DNA from: CAZWKX01 sp964633975
GTDB lineage: Bacteria > Actinomycetota > Acidimicrobiia > Spongiisociales > UBA11373
DNA length: 64,000 bases
Assembly: GCA_964633975.1 (NCBI GenBank)
Contig: CAZWKX010000004.1
Location: forward strand, 1-64,000
Direction of reading: 5' to 3'
Shown here: in pieces, positions 43,132 through 50,824 of the stretch
Layout of the letters: each line of letters begins with the position of its first letter
How positions within the stretch are numbered: the stretch's first letter is position 1
The notes under the pieces: model-generated
Told to the model about the DNA's origin: nothing
The model's input: the letters and a program-made list of their open reading frames with translations, nothing else
The model's database searches: none
Program-made: the position numbers and the translations under genes

Positions 43132-43365
43132 GTGGACGAGTTCAAGGCTTCACTCAAGAAGGCGCTGGACAAGACCAAGGCGCTCTCTAAGAGGACCAAG
43201 GAAAAGGCGGGACCGAAGGCCGAGAAGGCGTGGGACAAGACCAAAGATGTCGCCGGCAAGACCTGGGAAAAGACCAAGGAGGTCGCCGGGGAGGTCAAGG
43301 AGAAGGTCGACGAGAAGATGGAAGAGCGGCGGGAGCAGAAGGCCCCCGGGGAATCCGACGACTGA
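43132..43365 (+). CDS. LEA-like lysine-rich amphipathic protein
   Basis: This 77-residue protein is almost wholly polar and helical: one-third Lys plus many Glu and Ala. 11-mer-like repeats such as KTKDVAGKTWEKTKEVAGEV resemble group 3 LEA proteins, which protect proteins and membranes during drying or freezing. The GTG start at 43132 is supported by GGAGG six nt before. A longer start upstream lacks this. A GC-rich terminator follows 22 nt after its stop. Stress protection is inferred from repeat pattern only. Confidence 0.65.
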   Translation: MDEFKASLKKALDKTKALSKRTKEKAGPKAEKAWDKTKDVAGKTWEKTKEVAGEVKEKVDEKMEERREQKAPGESDD

Positions 43366-43386
43366 GTAGTCCCGTCCCGAAACGCC

Positions 43387-43412
43387 CGAGGCCCGCGTCG
43401 ACGCGGGCCTCG
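43387..43412 (+). terminator. GC-rich terminator-like palindrome
   Basis: A 26-nt perfect palindrome centred on TCGA (13 bp arms beginning CGAGGCCCGCG) lies 22 nt behind the LEA-like gene. No T tract follows. It could end transcription from either side. Confidence 0.55.
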
Positions 43413-43431
43413 AACCGTGATGGGGCTACAG

Positions 43432-43608
43432 CTAGCCGGCGGCCGCCACCTGCTCGGGCGCTCCGACCAGAATGAAGTGGGGCACGGCGAGCAGCATCTT
43501 CAAAAACACGATGCCGGCGCCAGCCAGTCCCCAGCGCGGGTGCTCGTTGAGGCGATAGACGATGGCAGCTTGGTCTATCGGGTCCCCTTGTCGGCCTAGG
43601 CGTCGACC
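43432..43608 (-). pseudogene. Possible fragment of a small membrane-protein gene
   Basis: Between in-frame stops the minus strand reads about 58 codons without a good start. Its C-terminal part (GIVFLKMLLAVPHFILVG, then APEQVAAAG) looks like real hydrophobic protein and recalls the end of DUF4389-type membrane proteins. Only an internal GTG could initiate a 25-residue product. It may be a decayed remnant, or a small protein with an unusual start. The interval 43366-43643 contains nothing else but the palindrome. Confidence 0.25.
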
Positions 43609-43643
43609 CTAGAGATGCGGCCTCCCGCCGGCCGTGGAGGCGC

Positions 43644-44024
43644 TCAGTCCCGCTTGCGCAGGTAGTCCTCGGACTCGTCGGCGATGTCTTGTCCGGCCTG
43701 CTCCAGCGCGTCGGGGACGTCGTTCGCTCGCAGGTTCCGCCAGTAGAGGCTGAGATAGGCGGGCACCAGGACCCCGGCATCTCCTCCGGCGTCCTCGATG
43801 TCGTCGGGGAGGTCACCCCTGGCACGGGCCTCTTCGACCTCCTTGATGAGCCACTCCCGACAGGCCATCGCCTCGGGATCGTCGGCGGCGCAGCGGCGTT
43901 CGATCTCGGCAATCACGATGCTCCAGCCTTCTCCGGGGCTCAGATCGTCGAAGCGCGCTTCGACCTCGTCGGCTATGGCGTCTATGAGTTCGTCGGGGCT
44001 GCGTGCCGGGATCTGGTCTGCCAC
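43644..44024 (-). CDS. Acidic hypothetical protein
   Basis: I do not recognise this 126-residue protein. It is strongly acidic (about 30 Asp and Glu) and predicted mostly helical, without signal or membrane segments. Regions such as DELIDAIADEVEARFDDLSP and VPAYLSLYWRNLRANDVPDA suggest a compact cytosolic domain. It is encoded downstream of the DUF1353-like gene on the same strand, with an 85-bp gap. No function is assignable. Confidence 0.6.
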   Translation of the reverse strand: MADQIPARSPDELIDAIADEVEARFDDLSPGEGWSIVIAEIERRCAADDPEAMACREWLIKEVEEARARGDLPDDIEDAGGDAGVLVPAYLSLYWRNLRANDVPDALEQAGQDIADESEDYLRKRD

Positions 44025-44109
44025 AGCTGCGGTCTCTCCGATTTGCCGGGCTCACAACATATCCGACCGGCGGACGCTGGCCAAACGAATCGTGCCCAGG
44101 AGGGCTCGT

Positions 44110-44718
44110 CTATGCGCTCTCGGGCGGTGCCGCCGGCTCGTCGGGCGCCGGGTAGCCGGTGAAGGTGGGAGTCCAGTCGGGTCTTTGCCCCGCGAACGCT
44201 GCTGCGATGTACACGATGAGTTTCAGGATCCAGAACACGAAGAGGGAAGCCAGCACGATCAGAGATGCGGGAAGGACGAAGGGCAGTATGAGGGCAGAGA
44301 TGGCGATGACGCCGAACATCTCCCCCCAGCCTCCCTCACTGATTCGAAAGAGCCCTCTTTTCCCCCAGCGGACCGCGGACCACATGATCCAGCGCCGGAG
44401 GAAGTCCACCCTCAGCTCCCGCATGGACCGGCGGAATATGCCGTCGGCGTCGGAGCGGTGAACGGGCTGCTGCAGCGTCGCTCCATTCCTGCAGAGGTAG
44501 TCGTGTAAGACCGCGGCCTTCGTGTAGCGCCCGTAACGGGGCACGAGCCACCAGAACGGTCGGGGCACCGAGGCGAAGTCGCTCTTGAACGTCGCAGGCA
44601 CGGTGATCAGGTCGGTTCTTCCCTGATAGCGGAGCGGGGAGACGAGCTCCCACTCCTGCTTGAGCTGCCACTTCTCCTTGCTTATGTCCTTGACCACGAG
44701 CTCGTCGAGGAACGGCAC
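44110..44718 (-). CDS. DUF1353 protein with C-terminal membrane segment
   Basis: This 202-residue protein contains a DUF1353-type domain (about 20-110): ITVPATFKSDFASVPRPFWW and a KAAVLHDYLCRNG block. DUF1353 is often encoded by phages and is predicted to be enzyme-like, but no phage genes surround it. A hydrophobic stretch (about 133-167) forms one or two membrane helices, an addition not found in the phage forms. Start ATG 44718. It is divergent from the glycerophosphodiesterase gene by 75 bp. Confidence 0.8.
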   Translation of the reverse strand: MPFLDELVVKDISKEKWQLKQEWELVSPLRYQGRTDLITVPATFKSDFASVPRPFWWLVPRYGRYTKAAVLHDYLCRNGATLQQPVHRSDADGIFRRSMRELRVDFLRRWIMWSAVRWGKRGLFRISEGGWGEMFGVIAISALILPFVLPASLIVLASLFVFWILKLIVYIAAAFAGQRPDWTPTFTGYPAPDEPAAPPESA

Positions 44719-44793
44719 GAGCGACTCCCTTGGCGCCTGTCACAAGCTACCACTCTGCAGGCGGCGCGGCCGATCCCTACCCTGGCGGTTCCT

Positions 44794-45576
44794 ATGCGGC
44801 CGTACCTGAGCCATGAGCACCCCATCCGTTTCGCCCACAGGGGCAGCCGAGTGTTGTGGCCGGAGAACACGATGGTTGCCTTTCAAGGCGCCGTCGATCT
44901 CGGATACCGGTACATCGAGACCGACGTCCATCTGAGCAGGGACGGGCGGGTCGTTTTGTTTCACGACGATGACCTCGACCGCCTCACCGATGGCGTGGGC
45001 AAGGTCTGGGAGTGGGATTGGCAGCACCTGAGGCAACTGGACGCCGCACATCATTTCGGCGCGGACCACGGATACCCGCTTCGGGGCAGGGATATCGGCA
45101 TACCTCTCTTCGAGGATGTGGTGAACACGTTCCCGAACTGCCTCTTCAACCTCGATCTCAAGCAGTCGGGCATGGAGTATGCGCTCGCCGAGGATGTCGA
45201 GCGGCTGGGGGCCACCGACCGGGTGCTCATCGGGTCGTTTCACGGCTCACGCATCCGCCGTTTCCGCCGCGTTGCCGCTGGCCGGGTGGCTACCTCGGCC
45301 GGGCCGGCTGAGATTGCACGAGTCGTGGCCGCTTCACTGTTGGGACGGGCGCCGGGCGCCGCCGACGCCCTGCAGGTGCCGCAGAAAGTGGGCCCGCTTG
45401 CCATGGCGGGCCGTCGATTTATTGCTGCGGCTCACCATGTCGGCAAACACGTGCACGTGTGGACGGTGAACGACACCGAGGACATGCACTACCTGCTCAA
45501 CCTGGGGGTGGACGGCATCATGACGGATCGTCCCGACCTGCTCAACGACGTGCTGGCGGAGCGAAACGGACGATGA
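44794..45576 (+). CDS. Glycerophosphodiester phosphodiesterase
   Basis: This 260-residue protein has the GDPD TIM barrel. Motifs are FAHRGSRVLWPENTMVAF (His and Arg of the active site and Glu of ENT), YIETDVHLSRDG, the metal and acid/base HDDDLDRLTDG, and the C-terminal VWTVNDTEDM. It hydrolyses glycerophosphodiesters into glycerol 3-phosphate and alcohols. No signal peptide is present, so it is likely a cytosolic enzyme of phospholipid turnover. About 290 bp of non-coding DNA follows, including a terminator-like hairpin. Confidence 0.92.
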   Translation: MRPYLSHEHPIRFAHRGSRVLWPENTMVAFQGAVDLGYRYIETDVHLSRDGRVVLFHDDDLDRLTDGVGKVWEWDWQHLRQLDAAHHFGADHGYPLRGRDIGIPLFEDVVNTFPNCLFNLDLKQSGMEYALAEDVERLGATDRVLIGSFHGSRIRRFRRVAAGRVATSAGPAEIARVVAASLLGRAPGAADALQVPQKVGPLAMAGRRFIAAAHHVGKHVHVWTVNDTEDMHYLLNLGVDGIMTDRPDLLNDVLAERNGR

Positions 45577-45699
45577 GGCAGCGTGTCGCGGGCCTCGTGG
45601 CCGGTATGCGCGACCAGGGGTGGCCGGGCACTGCGGCGGGGTGACGCCGGGTTCGGATGGGGAAGGCGTCGTGGTGGGGCGAGAGGGCGAACTTCGCCG

Positions 45700-45849
45700 C
45701 CGGAGCATGTGAATGCCGACTCGGTGTCGGGAAAGGCCGCGCCTAACGTGCGTTTGCCCGCAGACGTTGCGGAATGAGCATGTGCCGGGGTCAGGACCCG
45801 GTGGGAAGAGCAACGGCCCGAAATTGGGCCGTTGCCTTTGTGGATGCTC
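45700..45849 (+). ncRNA. Candidate structured RNA
   Basis: In a 289-bp gene-free interval, GGAGCAT (about 45701) can pair with ATGCTCC (45843-45849). Inside are three consecutive hairpins: AACGT-GCG/CGC-ACGTT at about 45740-45765, a CCGGGGT/ACCCGG stem near 45786-45801, and the strong 10-bp hairpin at 45810-45835. The CCGGGGTCAGGACCCGG element resembles part of SRP RNA but lacks the GGAA loop. A real RNA gene is only a possibility. Confidence 0.25.
45810..45835. terminator. 10-bp hairpin, terminator-like
   Basis: Arms GCAACGGCCC (45810-45819) and GGGCCGTTGC (45826-45835) are perfect complements with loop GAAATT. CCTTTG follows on the + strand. It lies between the convergent phosphodiesterase and macro-domain genes and could serve both, though it is about 235 bp from the first. 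Confidence 0.55.
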
Positions 45850-45865
45850 CCTGCTTTGCCAAGCA

Positions 45866-46417
45866 CTAGGCCAGTGCGGCCAGCCCGGCTCTGAACGCAT
45901 CGGCGGCAGCGGCGTCGAAGCCGATCAGCCGGATCTCCTCGAGGCCTTCGTGCCGACGCGCCCAATCGGCGCAGGCGGCTGCGATGGTGGAGGTCGCGTC
46001 TCCCAGGGGGTAGCCGAAGATGCCGGCGGAGATTGCCGGAAGCGCCACCGTGTGGCAACCGGCCAAGGTGGCGGCGTCGAGCGCGGCCCAGGCCGCTTTC
46101 CTGAGGAGGCTCTCGTTGTCGCGATTCTGTCGATAGCGGGGTCCGGCTACATGGACCACGTAACGCGCCGGCATGGCTCCGGCCCCGGTGACCGCGGCCG
46201 TCCCCGGGGAGAGCGGCCCGTGGTCGGCGATCCAGCGGTCGGATTCCTCCTGGATCAAGGAGCCGCCGGCGTGGACGAGAGCCGCGGCCAGGCCTCCGTT
46301 GTGGCGCAAGTACTCGTTGGCGGCGTTGACCACGGCGTCGACTTGCTGGTCGGTGATGTCGGCCTGGAGGACGCGGATGAGAGTGGAGCCGATGGTGATC
46401 TCATCCATGAAGGCCAA
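45866..46417 (-). CDS. Macro-domain ADP-ribose hydrolase
   Basis: This 183-residue protein is a single macro domain. ADP-ribose ligands are visible as LQADITDQQVDAVVNAANEY (about 17-36), GGLAAALVHAGG, and the phosphate loop ALPAISAGIFGYPLGD (about 125-140). Such enzymes release O-acetyl-ADP-ribose or remove ADP-ribose from proteins. The order of motifs and the NAAN with following GG are like E. coli YmdB. It is separated from the HAD gene upstream only by heptad element D, so readthrough transcription is possible. Confidence 0.9.
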   Translation of the reverse strand: MAFMDEITIGSTLIRVLQADITDQQVDAVVNAANEYLRHNGGLAAALVHAGGSLIQEESDRWIADHGPLSPGTAAVTGAGAMPARYVVHVAGPRYRQNRDNESLLRKAAWAALDAATLAGCHTVALPAISAGIFGYPLGDATSTIAAACADWARRHEGLEEIRLIGFDAAAADAFRAGLAALA

Positions 46418-46426
46418 GGTAATCGA

Positions 46427-46490
46427 GGATTCAGAGTTCAGAGTCGGTATGGCGCCTTCTGAAGTCTGGATTCTGTGCCTGCATTCTGTG
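46427..46490. repeat. Bipartite heptad inverted repeat, copy D
   Basis: Three reverse units (46427-46446) and five mostly forward units (46456-46490) are separated by about 9 nt; one forward unit has 6 bp. The element ends 2 nt from the stop codon of the minus-strand HAD gene and lies upstream of the macro-domain gene. Confidence 0.75.
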
Positions 46491-46492
46491 CT

Positions 46493-47287
46493 TTACGAGC
46501 GCCTCTGCTCTCTTCGGGCCCTGCGCATCATCACCCACAACACCACGGTCAGCGCCATCGTTGTGAGCGCGGCTCCCGAGATGATCGGCACCGGGCGGGC
46601 CAGGCGTTCGCCAATGGTCACTTGGCGTTTGAACTCGAGAACGGGCCAGCCCCGTTGCTCGGCCACCTGGCGCAGGTCCTTGTCCGGGTTCACCGCGTGA
46701 GGGTGGCCCACTTCCTCCAGTAGGGGCAGGTCGGTTATCGAGTCCGAGTAGGCGAAGGAGCCCTCCAGGGAAATGCCTTCGTCATCGGCCAGGCGGCGCA
46801 CCTCCTTGGCCTTGGATTCCCCGTAGGCGTACAGCTCGATGCGGCCGGTGTAGCGGTCCTGCTCATCGACCTCGGCTCGAGTGGCGATGATCTCGTCGAC
46901 CCCGATGTAGCGGGCCAGGGGCCGCACCACCTCTTCAGGGCTGGCCGACACGATGATGACGCGACGTCCCGCCTTCATGTGATCGTCGATGAGGAATAGG
47001 GCCTCGGCGAAGACGATCGGGGCGACGACCTCGTCCAGGGCGTTTTCGACGAGGTCCTCTACCTCGCTGCGCTGCCAGCCCTTCGTGAGCGTGAGCACCG
47101 CCTTCCGGATGCGCTCCGCGGTGCTGTGGTTGGCCCCGAACAGCGAGTAGTAGATCTGGCCCACTGCGGCGCGCAACATCGTGCGCCGGCCCAGCAAGCC
47201 TGCCTTCACCATCTTGCCGGTGAACGCAAGGACTGCGGACTTGGCGACGACGGTTTTGTCGAGGTCGAAGAACGCGGCCTCTGACAC
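46493..47287 (-). CDS. HAD-IB family phosphatase
   Basis: This 264-residue haloacid-dehalogenase protein has motif I FFDLDKTVV (about 7-15), motif II VSASPEEVV and motif III YSDSITDLPLLEEVG. These match the SerB-like IB subfamily. A hydrophobic C-terminal helix (about 232-255) suggests membrane attachment. In Mycobacterium a homologous gene (Rv3661) neighbours the tad cluster, as here, where it is divergent from the first tad gene. Substrate is unknown; a phosphoserine or lysophosphatidate-like substrate is possible. Confidence 0.88.
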   Translation of the reverse strand: MSEAAFFDLDKTVVAKSAVLAFTGKMVKAGLLGRRTMLRAAVGQIYYSLFGANHSTAERIRKAVLTLTKGWQRSEVEDLVENALDEVVAPIVFAEALFLIDDHMKAGRRVIIVSASPEEVVRPLARYIGVDEIIATRAEVDEQDRYTGRIELYAYGESKAKEVRRLADDEGISLEGSFAYSDSITDLPLLEEVGHPHAVNPDKDLRQVAEQRGWPVLEFKRQVTIGERLARPVPIISGAALTTMALTVVLWVMMRRARREQRRS

Positions 47288-47367
47288 GAATGGGGATTGT
47301 AGGTGGCAACCCTCTTGAGACCGGGCCTTGGGGGTCGTACCTTGCCGGTGCCGACGATCGAGGTCCC

Positions 47368-47940
47368 ATGCCGGCTTTGGCCACCTGGACGCCGGAGGAC
47401 GGACTACTAGGAGCGCTGGCGCCCCTGGGCTTGGCCGCTGCGGCCGGCAGGTCGGCGCTTCTGGTCGATCTCGATCCTGCCGGTCCTCGCTATCCGGGAG
47501 CCGGATCGCTGGCCCAGCTCGTCGCCGAAGGTCCCCGCCGAGCCGACATCGTGCCCGAGCGCCGTGGCATCGCCGTCCTGCGTAACGGCGGGGTCACCGT
47601 TGCCGAGGCTGCGGAAGTCGTGGAGGCCCTGCTCGGTGGGTGGAGTCGGGTGGTGCTGCGCTTGCCGCCCCGGCCCGGACCCGAGACAGCGTTCTCGGTG
47701 CCGGTGGTGCCGGTGGTGCCGGTGCGGCTGCTCGTTCCTGGCGGCATCTTCGAGATCGCCGCGGGACCGGGCGTGTTCCAGTCGACGCCGATCAGGATGC
47801 CCCTTCCGGAGGACGGTGTGCGTCTTCCGCGGCCTTCGACGGGCACGGTCCGGTCGCTGCTCACCGGGCGCCTTCCCGCGCCGGCAGATCGCTGGCTGGC
47901 GGCCTGGCGACGGGTATGGAGGCTGCCGTGGGGGCTCTAG
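47368..47940 (+). CDS. CpaE/Rv3660c-like tad cluster protein (degenerate)
   Basis: This 190-residue protein is probably the reduced homologue of the MinD/CpaE-type ATPase that begins actinobacterial tad clusters. The segment AGRSALLVDLDPAGPRYPGA keeps the Walker A'-B pattern of VDLD, but no P-loop GKG is visible, and the protein is about half the normal length. A valine-proline repeat (VPVVPVVPVRLLVP) lies near the middle. CpaE proteins localise pilus assembly at the pole. It overlaps the tadA start by 13 bp. Identification rests on gene order and weak motifs. Confidence 0.6.
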   Translation: MPALATWTPEDGLLGALAPLGLAAAAGRSALLVDLDPAGPRYPGAGSLAQLVAEGPRRADIVPERRGIAVLRNGGVTVAEAAEVVEALLGGWSRVVLRLPPRPGPETAFSVPVVPVVPVRLLVPGGIFEIAAGPGVFQSTPIRMPLPEDGVRLPRPSTGTVRSLLTGRLPAPADRWLAAWRRVWRLPWGL

Positions 47941-48992
47941 AGAGGGTGGTCGAGCGCCTCGTCGCCTCGTCGGTGCCGCTACGGCGCGCCGATGTGGCCA
48001 GGGCCGCGCTGCGTATCGCTGCCGAGGAGGCACCTCTCGATGCGCGGCGGGTGGCTGCCGATGCCGTGGATGCGCTGGTTGGGCTCGGGCCCCTGGAGCC
48101 GTTGCTCGCCGATCCCGCGGTCAGCGACGTTCTGGTAAACGCTCCGCACGATGTGTGGGTGGAGCGGAATGGACGTTTGGAGCGGGCGCCCGTGGCCTTT
48201 CCCGATGCGGCCGCGGTGGTGGCGGCCGTGGAGCGGGCCATCGCGCCGCTGGGCCTTCGCCTCGACCGGGCCTCGCCCGCCGTCGACGCCCGCCTTGTCG
48301 ACGGGTCTCGCCTCCATGCCGCCATCCCGCCCGCGTCGCCCGATGGCCCGGTGCTGGCCATCCGACGCTTCACCCAGGCGGTGCCCGACCTGGAGGCGCT
48401 CGTCGAGGCCGGCTCACTCCGACCCGAGGGGGCCCGCATACTCTCCGACACGGTGGCTGGCCGACGCAACCTGCTGGTGAGCGGCGGGACCGGATCGGGC
48501 AAGACCACCCTGCTCAATGTGCTCTCTAGAGAGATTCCCGAGTGGGAGCGAGTGGTTACCATCGAGGACTCGGCTGAGCTGGGCGTCTCCGGGCACGTGG
48601 TCCGGCTGGAGGCCCGGCCGCCCAACGCCGAGGGGGCGGGGGAGATAACGCTGCGCACTCTCGTTCGCCATGCGCTCCGCATGCGGCCGGATCGCATCAT
48701 CGTCGGAGAGGTCCGTGGACCCGAGGCGCTCGACCTCATCCAGGCGATGAGCACGGGCCACAGCGGATCGATGGGGACGGTGCACGCCAACGGGCCCGCC
48801 GAGGCACTGTGGAGGCTGGAGACGCTTGCTCTGTCGGGAGAGCAGCGCCCGGCTCCGGATGCGGTCAGAAGGCAGCTGCTCGGTGCCGTGGATGTGATCG
48901 TGCACATGGCGCGTCGCGCAAGCCTTCGCGTCGTGGCGGTCGTGTCCGAGGTCGAGGGCACGGAGCTGCGGGAGGTCTATCGATGTTTGTAG
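47928..48992 (+). CDS. tadA: Tad pilus secretion ATPase (CpaF/TadA)
   Basis: This 354-residue ATPase has the VirB11/CpaF N-terminal domain and an ATPase core with Walker A SGGTGSGKTTLLNVL (about 184-198), an Asp box (VTIEDSAELG), Walker B RIIVGEVRGPEALD and a His box (GSMGTVHANGP). It powers assembly of Flp pili. The GTG at 47928 has GGAGG at the right distance; an ATG at 47916 is less supported. It overlaps both neighbouring genes, as in a coupled operon. In M. tuberculosis the order is Rv3660c to Rv3654c. Confidence 0.92.
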   Translation: MGALERVVERLVASSVPLRRADVARAALRIAAEEAPLDARRVAADAVDALVGLGPLEPLLADPAVSDVLVNAPHDVWVERNGRLERAPVAFPDAAAVVAAVERAIAPLGLRLDRASPAVDARLVDGSRLHAAIPPASPDGPVLAIRRFTQAVPDLEALVEAGSLRPEGARILSDTVAGRRNLLVSGGTGSGKTTLLNVLSREIPEWERVVTIEDSAELGVSGHVVRLEARPPNAEGAGEITLRTLVRHALRMRPDRIIVGEVRGPEALDLIQAMSTGHSGSMGTVHANGPAEALWRLETLALSGEQRPAPDAVRRQLLGAVDVIVHMARRASLRVVAVVSEVEGTELREVYRCL

Positions 48993-49657
48993 CCGGCTCC
49001 GCCGCCGTCGCCCTGGCCCTGGGTGCGCCGCCGCTCGTCGTTCTTCTGAGTGTCCTGGCGGTGTGGCAGCCGGTCTGGTTCGGGGCCCTCGCCTTGTTCC
49101 TGGGGGTGCTGGCGGCGCGCCGCCGCCGGGCCCGCTCTCCGGGTCCGGACATCGAGGCGGACTTTCTGCGCGGCCTGGCCGCGGAGCTCGAGGCCGGCGC
49201 CTCATTACGGTCAGGGGTCGTGTCCGCGACATTGAGAGTCCCATCTCTCGGCCTCGGCGCCGCGGCTCGGCTGGCGGCAGCAGGCATGCCGGCGGGCCGT
49301 GTGGGGGCACATATCAGCTCGGCGCTTCCGGTCAACGGGCGCCTGGTGGCCGCAGCCTTCAGGCTTGCCGCGGCGAGTGGGGGGCGCGTGGCAGCTCTGA
49401 TGCAGTCGCTGGCGGTCCGCGCCGCCGAAGTCGGAAGGCTCCGACGCGAGGAAGCAGCTATGACGGCACAGGCACGGGCGTCGGCGTGGCTGGTCGGCGG
49501 CACGCCGCTTCTGCTGTTGATCGGCCTCCTGGTGACCGGGAGGGCCGGCCGCCTGTTTTCCGACCCGGCCGGGCCGGTAGTTCTGGGGGTTGGGCTGGCC
49601 TTTGAGGCGCTGGGAGCAGCCGTGGTGTGGGCGATGCTGCGGCGGGCACGCCGATGA
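48983..49657 (+). CDS. tadB: Tad inner-membrane protein TadB
   Basis: This 224-residue protein has N-terminal hydrophobic segments (about 5-45), a type II secretion F-like cytosolic domain (DFLRGLAAELEAGASLRSGV and ALMQSLAVRAAEVGRLRREE), and two C-terminal membrane helices. It is the platform protein of the pilus machine. ATG 48983 has GGAGG seven nt before and overlaps the end of tadA. Its TGA overlaps the tadC start (ATGA). It is shorter than proteobacterial TadB, as usual in actinobacteria. Confidence 0.85.
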   Translation: MFVAGSAAVALALGAPPLVVLLSVLAVWQPVWFGALALFLGVLAARRRRARSPGPDIEADFLRGLAAELEAGASLRSGVVSATLRVPSLGLGAAARLAAAGMPAGRVGAHISSALPVNGRLVAAAFRLAAASGGRVAALMQSLAVRAAEVGRLRREEAAMTAQARASAWLVGGTPLLLLIGLLVTGRAGRLFSDPAGPVVLGVGLAFEALGAAVVWAMLRRARR

Positions 49658-50283
49658 GCGTGACGACGGCGGCACTCTTGGGCATCGGCGTCGCCGCCGC
49701 GCTGGGTGCCCGGCATCGCCGGTGGCTTGCCGACTCCGCCGGAGCGGTGGCTTTCCTCAGCGGGGCCGTTCCACTGCTCGGCATCGCAGCTGCTGCGTCG
49801 GTGGCGGTTGTCCATCAGGCTCGCCGGCTGCGATCTCGACGGCTGTCATCGGAGGCCGCCGAGGCCGATGTCGTCATGTTTGCCGATCTCCTCGCCCTCG
49901 GCCTGGGCGCGGGGCTCGGGCTGCCTCTCGCATTCGAGGAGGCCGGTCGTGAGCTGGCTCCGGGACTCGCCGCCGAGGTGATCCGGGTTCGCCGAGCCAT
50001 GGATCAGCTCGGTGTGTCGGTGGCGCTGGCCACAGCCGAAGGCCGGGCAGAGCGTCTGTACAGGATCACCGGGCGCGCCGCGGCCACTGGAGCGCCGCTC
50101 CTATCCGCCGTTGAGGCTTTCGCCTCCGAGCGGCGCCACGCCGAGCACATGCGGCGACTTGAGGCGGCCCGCCGGCTGCCGGTGCGCCTCCTGCTGCCCC
50201 TTGCCCTGCTGATCCTTCCCGGGTTTGTGGTCTTGGCCGTTGGCCCCGCTCTCCTGGAATCGCTGGCGCGCCTCGACATCTGA
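49654..50283 (+). CDS. tadC: Tad inner-membrane protein TadC
   Basis: This 209-residue protein is the second type II secretion F-like platform protein. The conserved pattern is visible in VVMFADLLALGLGAGLGLPL and ASERRHAEHMRRLEAARRLP, followed by the C-terminal helix VRLLLPLALLILPGFVVLAV. It works with TadB and the ATPase. Start ATG overlaps the tadB stop. An AAGGAG site directly after its stop serves the pilin gene. Confidence 0.85.
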   Translation: MSVTTAALLGIGVAAALGARHRRWLADSAGAVAFLSGAVPLLGIAAAASVAVVHQARRLRSRRLSSEAAEADVVMFADLLALGLGAGLGLPLAFEEAGRELAPGLAAEVIRVRRAMDQLGVSVALATAEGRAERLYRITGRAAATGAPLLSAVEAFASERRHAEHMRRLEAARRLPVRLLLPLALLILPGFVVLAVGPALLESLARLDI

Positions 50284-50297
50284 GCAAAGGAGCAAAC

Positions 50298-50468
50298 ATG
50301 TCCCGAAACGAATCCGGCCAGGCGACCGCCGAGTACGCCCTCGTCATCGTGGCCGCGGCCATCATCGCTCTGGCCCTGATCGTGTGGGCTTCGTCGAGCG
50401 GGGCGCTGGCCGACTTCTTCGAGGCGGTCATGAGCCGGGTCCGGGGCATCGTGTCCGGCGGCCAGTGA
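50298..50468 (+). CDS. Flp-type pilin (DUF4244-like)
   Basis: A 56-residue protein easily overlooked by length filters. After a short polar leader (MSRNESG) comes the prepilin-like sequence QATAEYALVIVAAAIIALAL. Glu is at +5 and Tyr at +6 after the Gly, as in Flp prepilins. A hydrophobic helix (about 13-32) and short amphipathic tail follow. It is the likely pilus subunit. ATG 50298 has AAGGAG seven nt upstream, and its TGA overlaps the next GTG. The required prepilin peptidase is not encoded in the cluster. Confidence 0.9.
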   Translation: MSRNESGQATAEYALVIVAAAIIALALIVWASSSGALADFFEAVMSRVRGIVSGGQ

Positions 50469-50824
50469 ATCGGGGGAGCGCCGTGGTCGAGTTCGCCCTC
50501 GTGCTGCCTCTGGTGCTGTTGGTCCTGCTCGGGGCGGTGGAAGTTGCACTGGTGGCGCGCACCCAGCTTGAGGTGAGCCAGGCGGCTCGTGAGGGCGCTC
50601 GGGAGGCGGCGGTGAGCCCCGATCCGGAAGCGGCGGTGGAGGCGGTGCACCGTTTCCTCGGCGACGATCTGGGGAGCCGGGCTCGTGTAGCGGTTCGGCG
50701 CGACCACCTGGTGGGGGGACGGGCCGAAGTCGTGGTGCACGTGAGGCACCGGGTCGCCGCTTTCCTCTTCGGGGGCTGGACGGTCCAGCTCGAGGGCCGG
50801 TCTTCGATGCGGGTGGAGCAGTGA
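50465..50824 (+). CDS. tadE: TadE-like pseudopilin
   Basis: This 119-residue protein has the TadE N-terminus GSAVVEFALVLPLVLLVLLG, with the Glu following the cleavage-type Gly, and a C-terminal beta-rich region. TadE-like pseudopilins are processed like pilin and modulate pilus assembly. GTG 50465 overlaps the pilin stop (GTGA), and its own TGA overlaps the next gene's GTG. It corresponds to Rv3655c in the mycobacterial cluster. Confidence 0.88.
   Translation: MNRGSAVVEFALVLPLVLLVLLGAVEVALVARTQLEVSQAAREGAREAAVSPDPEAAVEAVHRFLGDDLGSRARVAVRRDHLVGGRAEVVVHVRHRVAAFLFGGWTVQLEGRSSMRVEQ

Noticed and set aside
44110..44718. Prophage remnant suggested by DUF1353
   Set aside because: No other phage genes, integrase or attachment sites are nearby, and the protein has acquired a membrane segment.
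45786..45815. SRP RNA (4.5S)
   Set aside because: The CAGG and AGCAAC parts resemble helix 8, but the GGAA tetraloop and symmetric loop are absent.
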